Notes under the pieces: model-generated
Database searches by the model: none
What the model saw: only the letters and a program-made list of their open reading frames with translations
What the model was told of the DNA's origin: nothing
Origin: Bursaphelenchus xylophilus
Taxonomy: Eukaryota; Nematoda; Chromadorea; Rhabditida; Aphelenchoididae
Reading direction: 5' to 3'
DNA: 64,000 nucleotides
NCBI GenBank assembly: GCA_904066235.2
Contig: CAJFCV020000004.1
Location: 10,912,001-10,976,000 of the forward strand
Shown here: in pieces, positions 24,036-38,700 of the stretch
Position numbering within the stretch: position 1 is the first letter of the stretch
How the letters are laid out: each line of letters opens with the position of its first letter
Position numbers and translations under genes: made by a program

Positions 24036-26068
24036 ATCTCATTGTTTCCCAGCTCCGCACTGCGCGATATATTACTTTCTTGAAAACTCTAATAATATGT
24101 CTTTGATGAAAAAAATATTCTTGATATCCAAAAAACCGCTAACATCGATAGACTGAATCCGTTTTCGGCTTCAATTTCTCAACTTTTCACACTGTATTTT
24201 CTCTAATTTCTCATGGTATTTGGTTGATTTCGGATGAAATACGGGCGTTTTAATCGATTTATCCATTATTTTATCTTCGAACATTGTTTAAACGATTGTT
24301 TTTTTGTACATAAACAGCTTCGAAAAAAGGTTGGAGATGTGTTCTAAAGATAGGGGTTGAAAATTTTAAAATATGATCGATGAATTGCTTATATTCGCAC
24401 TTTTGATGTCGAAAACTTGGCGAGCATCAATCAAGAGGAATGTTTGATGTGGGGTAAACAGTTGGATAAACGTCGGCTCCTATTTAGAACATTGCTTTTT
24501 TGGAGGGTAGGCGATAAATTTGTTTGGGATTTTTCAGAAACCGCCTGTATTTTCCTAGTATTTTCCAAAATTTTTTTGCACCTTGCATTTGGTCTATTGC
24601 ACCGTGTGTTTCAAAAATCACCGTGACATAAGCTTGGCGTCCTGGCTTTTCGGGTCGACGAGAGTTCGGGAGTCATCACATAATGGATCCATAGGAGGTG
24701 GGTACATACACCCCAGCAGGGCTGTAGGAACCGCTTACGGGGCCTGCCAAAGCCGTAGGACGGTTGGCGGACGCTCGGCGAAGGCTCGAGACTTTTGAAG
24801 ATGTAAAAGAGCAAAAAAAAAGGTGATAAGCTATCCTAGGACCCGATCAAATTTGTTATTTCTACTAGCGAAGCCTTCTCCTAGCCTCCCCCGTACATAC
24901 AACAACGAATTGGCATCATCCATAGTGATGTTGGGCGCGAATACGGAGTGAAAAAAGTCTACGCGCGTTATGGAACGACTAGTGTTAGAAACCTGAGTAT
25001 ATCTGGTTAAAAACCTTTTGATTTACGCGACTTTTGGTTTAAATATCTCTGTTTAGAGTTGACGTTTGCTAAAACAAAAATCACAGTTTTCTGATACTGG
25101 CTAGACAACGAAAAAAAAACTGATTCATGGCTTTGAAACATGTCATTAATTAGCGTGAATAAATCGGAAATAACATTAAGAATGTCTCACATTAACTAGC
25201 ATTCTTATAAACTACACGGACATTTGTCGCGGCCCACACCGTGCACAAAAATCCCGGGTTTTGTACGGACAAATTTCAAGCTGCATCAGCCGTCGCAAAG
25301 CGATGACGGGCGACTGCAAGACGTGACGGCCCGCCGCACGGCAATCCAGGGAGTTTCGGCACTTCGCACACCCAGTATCGGTCAAATTCGAACGAAATGT
25401 CACAACAGAACTTTTCGTGTGGTTTTTCGATGGAAAAATATTTTTCTCGAATTTTTTTATTGCTTTTGTCAGTTGTGACACTTGGACGAACCCAAAGGTG
25501 GGCGGGAGACATTTTTGTTCTATTTCGGTTTGCCGTGCGCCGTTATCTTCCTGATAGACTGGTAATTAGAATACTCCACCTGATAACCTTCCCTTGTCAG
25601 TGAAGGACTTGCGGCTATTCTGCATTTTATATTTTTTAGAAGAAGCAGTTTTTGGAAGAAGTTGTTCGGCCTTTTGTTCGGTAAAGTCGTCATTCGATTA
25701 CAAAATTTCACTGAATTTTGATGCCTCTTGGAACATTTTGGTGGCTTCAAAAAGTAGCTCGTTCTTTGATCGCAATTGTTATTGTAAATGTTTGTCAAAG
25801 AAGCGTATGGGTCGTAATAATTGTGCTTTCCCATAAGGGGCAGTCATTTTAAAAAAACAGGCAAACTTTTTCGCCAAACCTTTCTGGGTAAGCTTTCTTT
25901 GACTCTACAAATGCATATAGTCAACTCAGAAGACAAGCTTGACATGTCTGCATGTCATTTTTTAGTGATGGTTTTTGAGTAGTTCAGATATCGCATGAGT
26001 TCTTGTATTGTACACATGTGCATATGTAGTTTTAGAACGGGTCTCTTGCCTATGTTTTGAGGAGTTAT
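24036..26068. other. No gene; family J and E1 fragments, dispersed repeat
   Basis: 24646-24890 is a partial copy of the foldback element at 60667-61778 (GATAAGCTATCCTAGGAC is shared). About 24585-24985 has E1-type ends. 25350-25520 repeats 8640-8805. The rest is unassigned. Confidence 0.45.
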
Positions 26069-26330
26069 CAGTCTGTCGGGAAAATAATGAGCGCAATTTT
26101 GCTGCGCCGATCCCCGATTGGGATGAAAAGCAATTTGATTTTGCCGTGAACCAGTTTATTTTCGGCGATGCGATTTTCAATCCGGCAGAGAGCTCATTAC
26201 TTTCCCGACAGACTGAAAAAATCCGGTGTTCTCATTATTTTCCCGACAGACTGAAAAAAATCCGGATTGCTCATTATTTTCCCGACAGACTGAAAAAATC
26301 CGGAATGCTCGTTATTTTCCCGACATACTG
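26069..26330. mobile_element. Family B MITE followed by three tandem copies of its right end
   Basis: The complete element runs 26069-26215. Then a unit of AAAAAATCCGG plus (T/A)GCTCATTATTTTCCCGACAG is repeated three times to 26330. Confidence 0.85.
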
Positions 26331-28953
<2,623 letters not shown>

Positions 28954-29128
28954 ATGTCACTACAAACATTTCCCTTTTTGAGCACTGAAAATGTTACCAC
29001 AATAAAACAGAGAACAGCCCATAAACGGAATTTTCAATTATTTGTTAGAGCGTAAGAGTAAATATTTATTAATATATGGGAAAGAGCACGATAACAATCG
29101 AGGTCGAAAATCATGACGTCATATGTAT

Positions 29129-29400
29129 CAATCTGTAGAGAAAAAATGGCCACAATGTCGCAGCGCCGATTGCGTCGCTGGAGTGAGAAGCAATTTGATT
29201 TTGCAGCAACACAATTCATTTTCTCGGCGGCGATGCTGTTTTCGACGCGACAGGGTGGTCATTATTTTCCCGACGGACTGACAGTAGTTTTGATTTCCCA
29301 CGTTTTTTGCCTTGTTGCCTGCGAAGAACTCATTGCGTTGGCACCTGCCAATATGCGATTTTCGTTGCGACAGAGTGGTCATTATTTTCCCGACAGACTG
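29129..29400. mobile_element. Family B elements (one complete, one right half)
   Basis: 29129-29280 is complete with a changed left end (CAATCTGTAGAGAAAAAATG); 29345-29400 keeps the right end only. Confidence 0.7.
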
Positions 29401-29647
29401 AGACTCACGCAAAAGTTTGTAAGAATTTATGGCGGACCCGAATTCAGTCGCACTCTGACAAGGGAAGTCACTTTTTTCGCAGACGGACTTTGGAATGAGA
29501 CCTAGTAGGTTTCAAACGTGAAGCGCCTGCGATCATAAAACTGATTTCCAAAAGTGTTTACGGGACTTCTCGGCCGAGAAAATCGACCGCAAAGTTTAGC
29601 CGAAATGAGCGAATAGCCTCCTCAAAAGAAAGAGCTTATTTCATCTG

Positions 29648-29730
29648 CAGTGGTGGCCGAGTGGTCAGCGCGCTCGCTTTTTGCGCCAGAAGACGTGAGT
29701 TCGACTTCGGCCGTCTGCGGATGCATTTCT
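29648..29730 (+). pseudogene. tRNA-like sequence, left arm
   Basis: GCAGTGGTGGCCGAGTGG, then GCTCGCTTTTTGCGCC, then GAGTTCGACTTCGG. A and B boxes are recognisable (Ser/Leu-type A box), but I cannot build a proper acceptor stem or T stem, so it is more likely a pseudo-tRNA or a captured polymerase III promoter than a working gene. Confidence 0.55.
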
Positions 29731-29971
29731 TTTGGTCATTGAAATAAATAGCGAAATGCCGTTAACATCGCATGTGCTAACTATTAGAAATCTTTAATAA
29801 AACACAAATTTAGAAACTATATCTTCATTAACCCAGGCCTGTTTTGACTTTACAATATTCATGAACATTCAGCTTTGAATTTATGTTTAAATTACTGTAA
29901 AAAAATTAAAAAAGTGTATACATTTTATGTTTACATACTAAATCAATATTCACGAACCAAAAAAGAAAATA

Positions 29972-30044
29972 AAATGCGCAGAGGATCGAACCCGCCCCTT
30001 CTTGCGCAAAAAGCAAGCGCACTGACCACTCGGCCACCACTGCA
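29972..30044 (-). pseudogene. tRNA-like sequence, right arm
   Basis: Minus-strand counterpart: GCAGTGGTGGCCGAGTGG, then CTTGCTTTTTGCGCAAG (a good hairpin), then GGCGGGTTCGATCCTC with a near-consensus B box. The T stem pairs poorly, so function is doubtful. Confidence 0.55.
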
Positions 30045-31288
30045 GATGAAGTAAGCTCTTTCTTTTGAGGGGGCTATTCGCTCATTTCGGCTAAACTTTG
30101 CGGTCGATTTTCTCGGCCGAGAAGCCCCGTAAACACTTTTGGAAATCAGTTTTATGATCGCAGACGCTTCACGTTTGAAACCTACTAGGTCCCGTTCCAA
30201 AGTCCGTCTGCGAAAAAAGTGACTTCCCTTGTGAGAAAAGAGGGAAAATACTGAGATTAGAGATCATAGAAAACGAGGAGAGTCTGACAGAGGAACAAAG
30301 ACTTTCTGTCGGGAAAATAATGATGACAATGTCGCAACGCCGATCGTTCAGAAGGAAAAAAAAATTCCTGCGACACAATTCATTAACTCGGCGGCGATTT
30401 TCGATGCGACATAGTGCTTGTTATTTTCCCGACAAAAACTGAATACAGTAAAATTTCTGCAGAGCAAGTTTTCACACAACGAAAACTGTCCATAACAAAC
30501 ATTTTCCGAGCCCTGCAGAGTCAATTTAGAGTGCTCATTATTTTCCCGACAGACTGATAGGTTCTTGTCTTACCTAACGATAAGTTCCGTGCTTTCGTAA
30601 AGAAATTTGTCGTGGTTTGTGTCATTGTTTTCCCATCTTCCTTTTACTGTGATATCAATCAACTACGTGAAAGTTTTCATTTTTTTGTTTTCAATAAGCC
30701 CTCTTAACAGTTTACCATTTCCCACGAAAATCGTTTCACACTTGACCCTTGAGTGCGAGCTCATCGTAATGAGTGCATTGTCAGGCTTTCCGCACTTTGA
30801 TTCTGATACGTTCCCCTTGTTTGTTATTCAATATTTGCTCAAATTCGAACTGTTTTGTCATGATATTTGCTCTGAAACTTTCGCGGATCACCGTCGGGTT
30901 AAAGAGGTAATTGAAAAAAGCCGTATGGCAGCTTTTAGAAGCTCATAATGTAGAGTTAAGAATATCTTTCTTATATTTTAAATCTTGTTTATTTTGATGG
31001 TAATAAAAGACTTGTAAGGGACCTCATGTGCGACGCTTAGATTTTCGATAAATTTAGCGCGCACGCCGGATAAGCTATGTAGGCCACAAATTGCTGAAAA
31101 TTTTACCTTCTTATAGCTTTATAGAGAAGCCGAGTTATTCAATGGTCTTCGTGGCCAAGAGAGAAGAGGCAAAACGCTGATAAAGGCGACAGAGAAAAAA
31201 CATTTTTGGCCATAACTTTGCCAAATTTAGGCGGAAGAAATTGTTTCTTTTAGTAGCCATTAGTAGCCATTACGTTTTGCAACAAAAA

Positions 31289-31542
31289 CAGCGGACCTGA
31301 TCCAATGGCAAAAAAAGTACCATTTTGCATCCGGGAAGCATCAAAAATGTGGCAAACTACTTCCCTCTCCAAATGAAAAAACTCGGTTTTGAAGGGCGCG
31401 CCCTTTCCCTTACAAAAAGAGCGGGCGGGCTTTTGAAATCGCTGTTTTTCACTCGGAGAGGGAGGCATTTTGCCACATTTTTTGATACTTCATGGATGCA
31501 AAATGGTACGTTTTTTTTGCCACTGGAGCAGGTCCGCCGCTG
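31289..31542. mobile_element. Family A foldback MITE
   Basis: CAGCGGACCTGATCCAATGG left end, GCAGGTCCGCCGCTG right end, with GGGCGCGCC and AGAGCGGGCGGGC inside. It appears to have landed inside a family C copy (halves lie on both sides). Confidence 0.8.
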
Positions 31543-32266
31543 TATGAGACTTTGAATGCCAAAATTTGCAAAAAAGTCTAACACTGGTGCCGTCTTTCGA
31601 CCTAAAAATCTCGGCCGTTTTCGCAAACGCGAGCTAGGAATCTCGGATATGCCTTCAAAAAATTTGACTGGGCCAATTTATTCTAAATTGGGCTAGCTTA
31701 ATAAAAAACTTTTATTACTTAAAAAGTTACGTGCAAAAATGAGATAGACGGCCAGACAAAAATACCTCTTTTGTTTTTCCCCTTGCAACCTCCGCATGTC
31801 TTTCTGACCGGACAAATACAGTGTCCAACCCGCATCCATGACCAAAATGTTTGTTACCTTTTCTCTCGTTTTAGATCGTCTTGATGATTTTAGAGACAGA
31901 GCGGAATTTTCGTAAGGGCTTCTTTTTCTGCCATTGTTGATCTCTGATCCTGCCCAATTTGAAATTTCGATTTTTCTGCGATAAATCAGTTAACTTGCTG
32001 GTGAAAACACATGGATCGTTTGCGTTCAAACTCTCAATGCTTCGATTTTTTTTTTTTTGCTCTATGACTTGCATAAAAATATATATGGCTAGGGACATGT
32101 CATACAAATCTTTGTGTATCCGAAAATATTTGTTTTGTCACTTTAAAATTAGTTGCTTTTTTTGTGTCTACTCTAGGGAGTACTCTTACTTGTAGCCATA
32201 TATATATAATCGTGACATATCTCCTAGACACATGATTTATTGGCCCACAGCCATATATAGGCGTAA

Positions 32267-32492
32267 CAGGCGTGCCAAAGAGTTTTGACATGTTTTAGCA
32301 CTTTGCCGGCGTATTAATTCGGCGTTGCAACCAGTTGTCTTCGGCGAGGTGCGAAAAAAGGAGCCCACCTTTCTTTCGATCGCCTTTTTCAAAACAAGTA
32401 TTTTTGCCCTGTAGGGCACAATAAATTTTAATTGTCGCCTTGCGACACGTCGTTTGCACGACGCAGACATGTCAAAACTTTTTCGCCCGCCT
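32267..32492. mobile_element. Small foldback element, AGGCG ends
   Basis: Inverted ends resembling AGGCG(T/G)GC(C/G)AAA(G/A)AGTTTTGACATG. Internal sequence pairs partly (GGCGTTGCAA / TTGTCGCC). Confidence 0.55.
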
Positions 32493-32684
32493 AGTATAAG
32501 CCCTCTAAATATATGGCCCTATATTTCGAGAGCCTTGGCGGCAATGGCCAATACCCTCTCAGTGACTTGTTTACAGTGCAAAAGAGTAGGAGCCATTTTA
32601 TTGTTTAATTTTTCGTCTCGTTCCCCTTGAAAAATAGGGGCAAAATAAAGCCGGAGACACTGATTTTTTCAAATTCTTTTTAGG

Positions 32685-35282
32685 ATGATGACAGTGGAAT
32701 CGGACCGAAATTTCTTCCTAATAAAAGACGGCTACCGGTATTTTATCGTCCTATTGGCTTTGCTATGCCTAACCTCCATCTCCGCAAATGTGCAAGCCTT
32801 CAACATGGTGATTGTTTGTATGTCGCCAAAAGAAAATACTACAGTAAGTGCGATTTTTTGCGATTTTCTTGGGCTTTTTGTCCAAAAATTTGAGAAAAAA
32901 GATGTTTTTAAAAATTTCCTTGCAATATAAGACTTTTTAGGCGACATCCCATCCAATTATCCCCTATTCCATCAACGACCAAACATATTTGAACTGGGCT
33001 GTCGGATTTGGGAGTGCGATCGGAACGTTCCCGTTCAGTGTCGCCTATACGAGATGGGGAGCCAAGTATATCATCGGAGTGGTTGGGATGATCTCCGCGC
33101 TTCTGTGTATTGTCACGCCATTCGCCGCTGAATGGGGGTTGTGGTCGTTCTTCACCATCAGACTGCTTCATGTAAGTTTTTCACCGGGTTTTGGGAGAGT
33201 TTGGCTTTTCCGATAATTTTTGCGACATTCCGTCACATCTCTGAAAAATTGGTAAAAACGCAAATAGGACAAAACGAAACCGTCAAATTGCATGGAAAAT
33301 CGCCTTTGCAATTAATTTTTTCAATAATTTACAATTTTAAATTTTCCAATAATTTTTGTGACATTTCGTCGAATCCTAAAAAACGTTTTCTAGGTATTTT
33401 AGCACACACAGAAGTCATTCAGCACATCAGTAAACGAATTTTAGACAAATTAATTTTTCCAATAATTTTTGTGACATTTCGTCGAATCCTAAAAACGGTC
33501 TCTAAATGATTTTATTGCACACACAGAAGTTATTTAGCACATAGTAAACGAATTTGGACGACTTTGTTTTTCCAATAATTTTTGTGACATTTCGTCCAAA
33601 AATTGAAATTGCTTTCAGGGACTTGCGTATTCCGCTGATTTTGCCGCTATTGGACTGCTTTGTACAAAATGGGCGCCATTGAGTCAGAATGCCTTCTATG
33701 TATCAACACTTACATCATACTCTTCCTTGTCGTCGTTGCTGATGTTCGCTATCAGTGGATTCGTAAGTTTCTAGTTTTCGTCGCCATTGGGAATTTCTCT
33801 TATAAATATTAGTCTGCCGGGAAAATAATGATTACAATTTTGCTGCGCCAATCGTTTCGCTGAAGTGAAAAAAAAAATAGATTTTTTTGCGACACAACTC
33901 GTTTTCTCAGCGGCGATGCGGTTTTCTATGCGACTAGTGGTCATTATTTTCCCGACAGACTGATATGTAACTAACGAACTTTTTGGTACTCCCGAGACAA
34001 AAAAGTCTTGATATTATGCATAATCTTCGGGTCCAAAGCTCTGAAAAAAATTCCGTGTACTTTATGAAAATTCAACTATCTCAGCGCCGCATTTCGAAAA
34101 TAATGCTCATTATTTTCCCGACAGACTGATAAACCTAAACAAAAATATTTTTCGTTATTTTCCAGATGTGTGAGTCCTATTTTGGCTGGCCCTTGATCTA
34201 CTATACTTGTGCGGGAGCCGGCGTATGCCTCTTTGTTCTGTGGTTCATCTTCTTCGACGACCATCCCGAAGACTCAAGATTCACCTCCGCCCTCGAAGTC
34301 GAGATCATCCAAGAGGGCAAGGGCGACGAGGAGATCCATCAGATCAAGTCGATGCCCTACAGGAAGATCCTGACGAACCCGGTGTGCTGGACGATTTGGT
34401 ACAACTCGTTCGCCGAGATCGCGACCAGCTTCTTCTTATACTCGTTTGTCGCGAAATTCCATCGAAATGTCCTCGGGTTTTCGCTGCACACAGCCGGCTT
34501 GATGTCCGCCCTGCCCTCATGCATCTACATCCCGCTTCGTATTTCGATGGGATACGTCAACGACAAGATTACGGTGATCCCCAACCGCCTGAAGATGATC
34601 ATTTTCAACTCGATCGCCTTGATCTGCCCGGCATTTGTCTACATTGCCGTAGGCTTTTTCGGCCGAGACTTGCGAGTGCTCGCGGTGACCTGCTTTGTTA
34701 CGATCTATGTGTTCTACGCGTTCAGTGGTGGCGGGTTCTACAAATGCGCGACGCTCTCGGCAAGACAGTACAGTCATTTTGTCATCGCGAATATTCAATT
34801 CATCAAATGTATCACGCTGTTCGCGGGACCGGCTTTGTTTGAAGCCGCTGTTCACGACGAAAGCGACCTGTCGCAATGGCGAACCGCCTTTCTGGTGATT
34901 GCGGGTGTGCTGTTTTCGGTGAGTTGGTCAGAATTTCAATATCATTTTGTCGGGAAAATAATGGGAACTTTCGCATTGAAAATAGCATCGCCGTCGGGAA
35001 AATGAATTGTGCCGCGGCAAAATCAACTTTCTTTTCAATTGAGTGATGCGATTGGCGCAGCGACATTGTGTGCTCATTATTTTCCCGACAGACTGATAGT
35101 ATGCTTTTTGAGTATAATTCGAAAAATCGCTACAATAATTTCTTGTAAAATTTGCATTTTTTCAGGCCGGTATCCTCTTCAATTTCATGGCCACAGACAA
35201 GCCTCAGGCGTTTACGGGTGCTCAGGACATCAAATATGAGCCAAGGAGGAGTCAAATCCACAAGTTGAGCGACTTGAAATAG
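32685..35282 (+). CDS. MFS transporter, SLC17-like, copy 1 (467 aa, 5 exons)
   Basis: Exons 32685-32843, 32941-33171, 33619-33762, 34166-34918 and 35166-35282 are all phase 0 and total 1404 nt. The protein is a polytopic carrier of the major facilitator superfamily. Exon 1 gives the first helix, ending in an FN...VIVCM segment. Exon 2 has the YTRWGAKY loop where MFS proteins carry their motif A. Exons 3-4 hold GLAYSADFA, GWPLIYY and FSGGGFYKC segments, typical of a nematode branch near SLC17 (organic anion and phosphate symporters). The substrate cannot be read from sequence. The ATG directly follows a TTTTTAG acceptor at 32683, suggesting trans-splicing; a second ATG lies one codon later. 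Introns 3 and 4 each contain a family B element. The next gene downstream is a paralogue on the same strand. Confidence 0.9.
33196..33600. repeat. Tandem repeat in MFS copy 1 intron 2
   Basis: Repeats TTTTCCAATAATTTTTGTGAC, ATTTCGTCGAATCCTAAAAA and GCACACACAGAAGT about every 110-120 bp. The same units occur at 35935-36300 in copy 2. Confidence 0.75.
33810..33962. mobile_element. Family B MITE in MFS copy 1 intron 3
   Basis: TAGTCTGCCGGGAAAATAAT left end, CATTATTTTCCCGACAGACTG right end. A right-end fragment follows at 34094-34131. Confidence 0.8.
34943..35095. mobile_element. Family B MITE in MFS copy 1 intron 4
   Basis: TTTTGTCGGGAAAATAAT left end (outermost bases lost) and complete right end. 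It makes up most of the intron. Confidence 0.8.
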
Positions 35283-35735
35283 GAATATGTTGGTTGTAAT
35301 ATACGTACATGTAAATAAATTTTACAATTTTTTTGGAAAATACATACATTCTAAACAAATTTCTTTGAAAAATCGCTAATCAAAGCAATAAAAAAAGAAA
35401 ACTTTAAATATGCAAATTTTTTAAAATCTAAAAATTTGCATAAAAATTTTTGAAAAATGCAAAAAATTTCTTAAAAAATGCAAAAAACCCGTTCTTTTAA
35501 CAAAAAAAATTTTCTATGCAAATTTTTTTATACCAGAAAATTTGCATAAATTTGCATAAAACCACAAATTTACCTTAAAATCTCGAAAAAATCCAAAAAA
35601 ATTTAAAAATTCAACTTTTCCCAGATCCCACATTTGCATATTCAAGCTTCGGTTTTGAAATAAGGGCATTCATTCCCCTTTCCTTCATTTTTCTCCCACT
35701 TTTTCACCCATTCAAGTTGTCGACCGGTCGACGGG
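35283..35735. other. Intergenic spacer between the two MFS paralogues
   Basis: 453 bases. The first 350 are A/T-rich with repeated GCAAATTTT and AAAATTTGCA words. The last 100 are pyrimidine-rich and contain a possible acceptor (CTTTTCCCAG near 35624). A perfect 14-bp palindrome, GTCGACCGGTCGAC, lies at 35719-35732, three bases before the next start codon. The spacing would allow either an independent promoter or a loose operon. Confidence 0.5.
35314..35319 (+). terminator. AATAAA polyadenylation signal of MFS copy 1
   Basis: AATAAA lies 31 bases after the TAG of the upstream transporter and is followed by an AT-rich tract, the usual arrangement for a nematode 3' end. Confidence 0.6.
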
Positions 35736-38700
35736 ATGTCGACAACTCACAGCGATGAGTCCTCCGAATCAACGACGCAGGCGAATGGCAGCTTCTGCAT
35801 ACCGAACCAGTTCCGCAACTTCCTCATGTTCGTCGCTGTGCTGTGCCTGACGTCGGTGAATGCGAATGTCAGCGCCTTCAATCAAGTCATCCTTTGCATG
35901 AAGAATGAGACGGTGAGTTTGCGGGGCTTAGGGGGAAAAAAATTTCGGCTAATTTTTGTGACATTTCGTCACATCTCCGAAAAATTGGTAAAAACGCAAA
36001 TAGGGCAAAACAAAACCGTCAAATTGCATGGAAAGTCGTCTTTACAGTTTTTTTTTTTGATAATTTACAATTTTTAATTTTCCAATATTTTTGTGACATT
36101 TCGTCGAATCCTAAAAAACGTTCTATAGATGGTTTTAGCACACACAGAAGACATTCCGCACATCAGTAAACGAATTTTAGATGACTTTATTTTTCCGATA
36201 ATTTTTGTGACATTCCGTCACATCTCTGAAAACTTGGTAAAAACGCAAATAGGGCAAAACAAAACCTTAAAATTGCATGGAAAGTCGTCGTTACAATGAG
36301 CGACATTCCATCTTCATATTTTACAAAAATTTCGGTCGGTAATTTCAAAAAATTTTTTCAGCTCTTTTTTTTCAGCTCTCCAGCCCTCCTCATTATTTCT
36401 TCACCAAGACGGAGGAGCTTTGGCTTCAACGCGCCATCGGAATGGGCAGTTTGGTCGGCACTTTTCCGTTCAATTACGGCTACAGTAGACTTGGAGCGAA
36501 GTGGCCGTTTGGGATTGCTGGACTGTTCTCTGGCCTGTGCGCAGCGCTAACGCCAACCGCCGCTAGTTGGGGATTCCCTTGGCTGATGGCAGCACGACTA
36601 ATGACGGTTGGTTTTTTGTAGGGATTTTTTTGGATATGGATGGTTTTTGCTTCGATTTTTTTATAAAAAATTGTTATGATGACTTTTTTTTGTAATTTTT
36701 TTACATTTATTTAAAGGGGATGTACTCCTAGTGCGACACTCAGATTTTTATGAAACTTGGCACAAATTTAGAACAATTTTTTCTAATATATTTGCGAGAA
36801 TCCTAGCTCGCGCTTTGCAGAAACAACCGAGATTTTTAGATCGAAAGCCGGCGAAAATTTAGGACTTTTTGCCGAATTTCGGCACGAAAAGTTTCATGTC
36901 TATTTCTATCGTAAAGGATAATGTTTTTAAAAAATCACTTTTTTCCGCACGAAACTGCCAAAGTTATGGCCAAAAAGCGTTTTTCTGTCTGACCGCTTTC
37001 CACGTTTAGCGTGCTCTCTCGGCGGCAAAAATCTTTCGATATCTTGGCGGTGCCTGCAAAGCGCGAGCTAAAACTTTCAGGAATTGGTATTTAGTCCATA
37101 CCCGACGTATGTGCGAAATTTAAAGAAAATCTGAGCGTCGCACTTGGAGTACTTCCCCTGTAAATTTTTATTATAATATTTTTTTTCATTTTTAAATTTT
37201 CCAAAAAAATATGTCGTAGTGACGTATTATCCTTTTTTTTAAGCTTTTGAAGTCTAAAAAAATCAATAGACAATAATTTATCAACTTTGACTTATTTTTC
37301 AGCATTTTTGCCTTATTTCCAGGGCTTTCTTTACGCCGCAGACTTCTCAGTTATTGGCTTGATGATAACCAAGTGGTCTCCTTTGAATCGAAGTGCGGTT
37401 TATGTCTCACTCCTCACCGGATACACTCCAATCGCTTCATTTATGACATTTGCCTCGTCTGGACCCGTAAGTTCGACAATTAAATAAAAAAATTATTAAA
37501 TTTTTTAAATTTTTTTCTTTTTTTTGTTAAATCACATTTCAGGCATGCAAATCATCAGTGGGCTGGCCATTACTGTATTATTGTTTGGCAACCCTCACAT
37601 GTATTTCATTTGTTCTTTGGTTCATCTACTACAACGATGAGCCCGTCAAGAGTCGACATCTAAATCAATATGAATTTGATTTGATTTCGGAGGGAAAATT
37701 CAAGGAGGAATTGCAAAAGCATACAAAAGTCCCGTATTTGGTGGGTTTTTTGAAGTTTTTAATTTTTATTTAAAAAAATATTTTTTTAATTTTTTATTTT
37801 ATTTTTATTTTTTTTTAATTTTTGTTTTTATTAATTTATATTATGTTTTTTTATTTTTATTTTTTTATTAATTTTTATTTTTTACTTTTTTAATCAATTT
37901 TTTTATTTCATTTTTTTATTTATTTTTAAATTATTTATTTTATTTTATTTTTATTTTTATTAAATTTTTTTCAAATTAATAAAAATAAAAAGGGTGGGTT
38001 TTTTGATTTTTCGATTTTTTTTTTGAAAAAATTATGTTTTGAATTTTTTAGTTTATTTTTTTTTTGATTTTTTTTTTAATTTTTGTTTTTATTAATTTTT
38101 TATTAAGATTTTTTATTTTTATCTTTTTTTTATTAATTTTTATTTTTTACTTTTTTAATTTATTTTTTTATTTCATTTTTTTATTTTTTTTTAAATTATT
38201 TGTTTTATTTGTTTTATTTTTATTTTTATTAAATTTTTTTCAAATTAATTTTTTTAGAAGCTGATCTTCAACCCGGTAATTCTGGTGGTCTGGCTGAACG
38301 CGTATGCGGATATTTTCAGCAGCTTCTTTATGTACGCCTATATTGGAAGATTTTATGTGAATGTTTTGAAGTTTGATACGTCCATGGCTGGCTATTTCGC
38401 ATCGTTGCCTCCGATTCCATTCGTGATTTTGAAGGTGTCCATTGGATATCTGAATGACCGAATTACGTAAGTTTTCTTGGTATTTTTTTAGAAAAAAATT
38501 AAACAAATTTTTTTATAAATTTTTTTTAAAGTTTAAAAAAAAAATAAAATGAAATGGGAAAAATTAAATAATCTTTTTTTTCAATATTTTTCTGTTTACT
38601 CAAAATTTTATTAAAAAGTGAAAAAATAAAAGAAATATTTTAATTTAAGAAAACTAAAAAAAACGAATAATTTTTATTTTTAATATTTTTTTTTTATTTA

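Larger units (their letters stand above)
29457..30237. mobile_element. Foldback element with a tRNA-like sequence in each arm
   Basis: Inverted arms of about 280 bp (29457-29735 and 29952-30237) start CAAGGGAAGTCACTTTTTTC. The inner end of each arm carries a tRNA-like segment with an A-box-like TGGCCGAGTGG and a B-box-like GTTCGA(C/T). The 216-bp centre is AT-rich. Confidence 0.75.
30238..32684. other. No gene; repeats upstream of MFS copy 1
   Basis: 30304-30440 is a family B element, with a right-end fragment at 30530-30556. 31014-31250 and 31545-31690 are family C halves around a family A copy. 32267-32492 is a small foldback element. Long open frames in this stretch do not look coding. 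Confidence 0.45.

Noticed and set aside
29648..29730. Functional tRNA gene
   Set aside because: A and B boxes are visible but the acceptor and T stems do not pair properly; kept as tRNA-like sequence.
30607..30948. 113-residue plus-strand frame
   Set aside because: No family resemblance, no splice or trans-splice context, lies among MITE fragments.
34207..34842. 211-residue shadow frame in MFS copy 1 and its minus-strand partner
   Set aside because: They overlap a 753-nt exon whose frame is conserved with the paralogue; the shadow peptide has no membrane helices.
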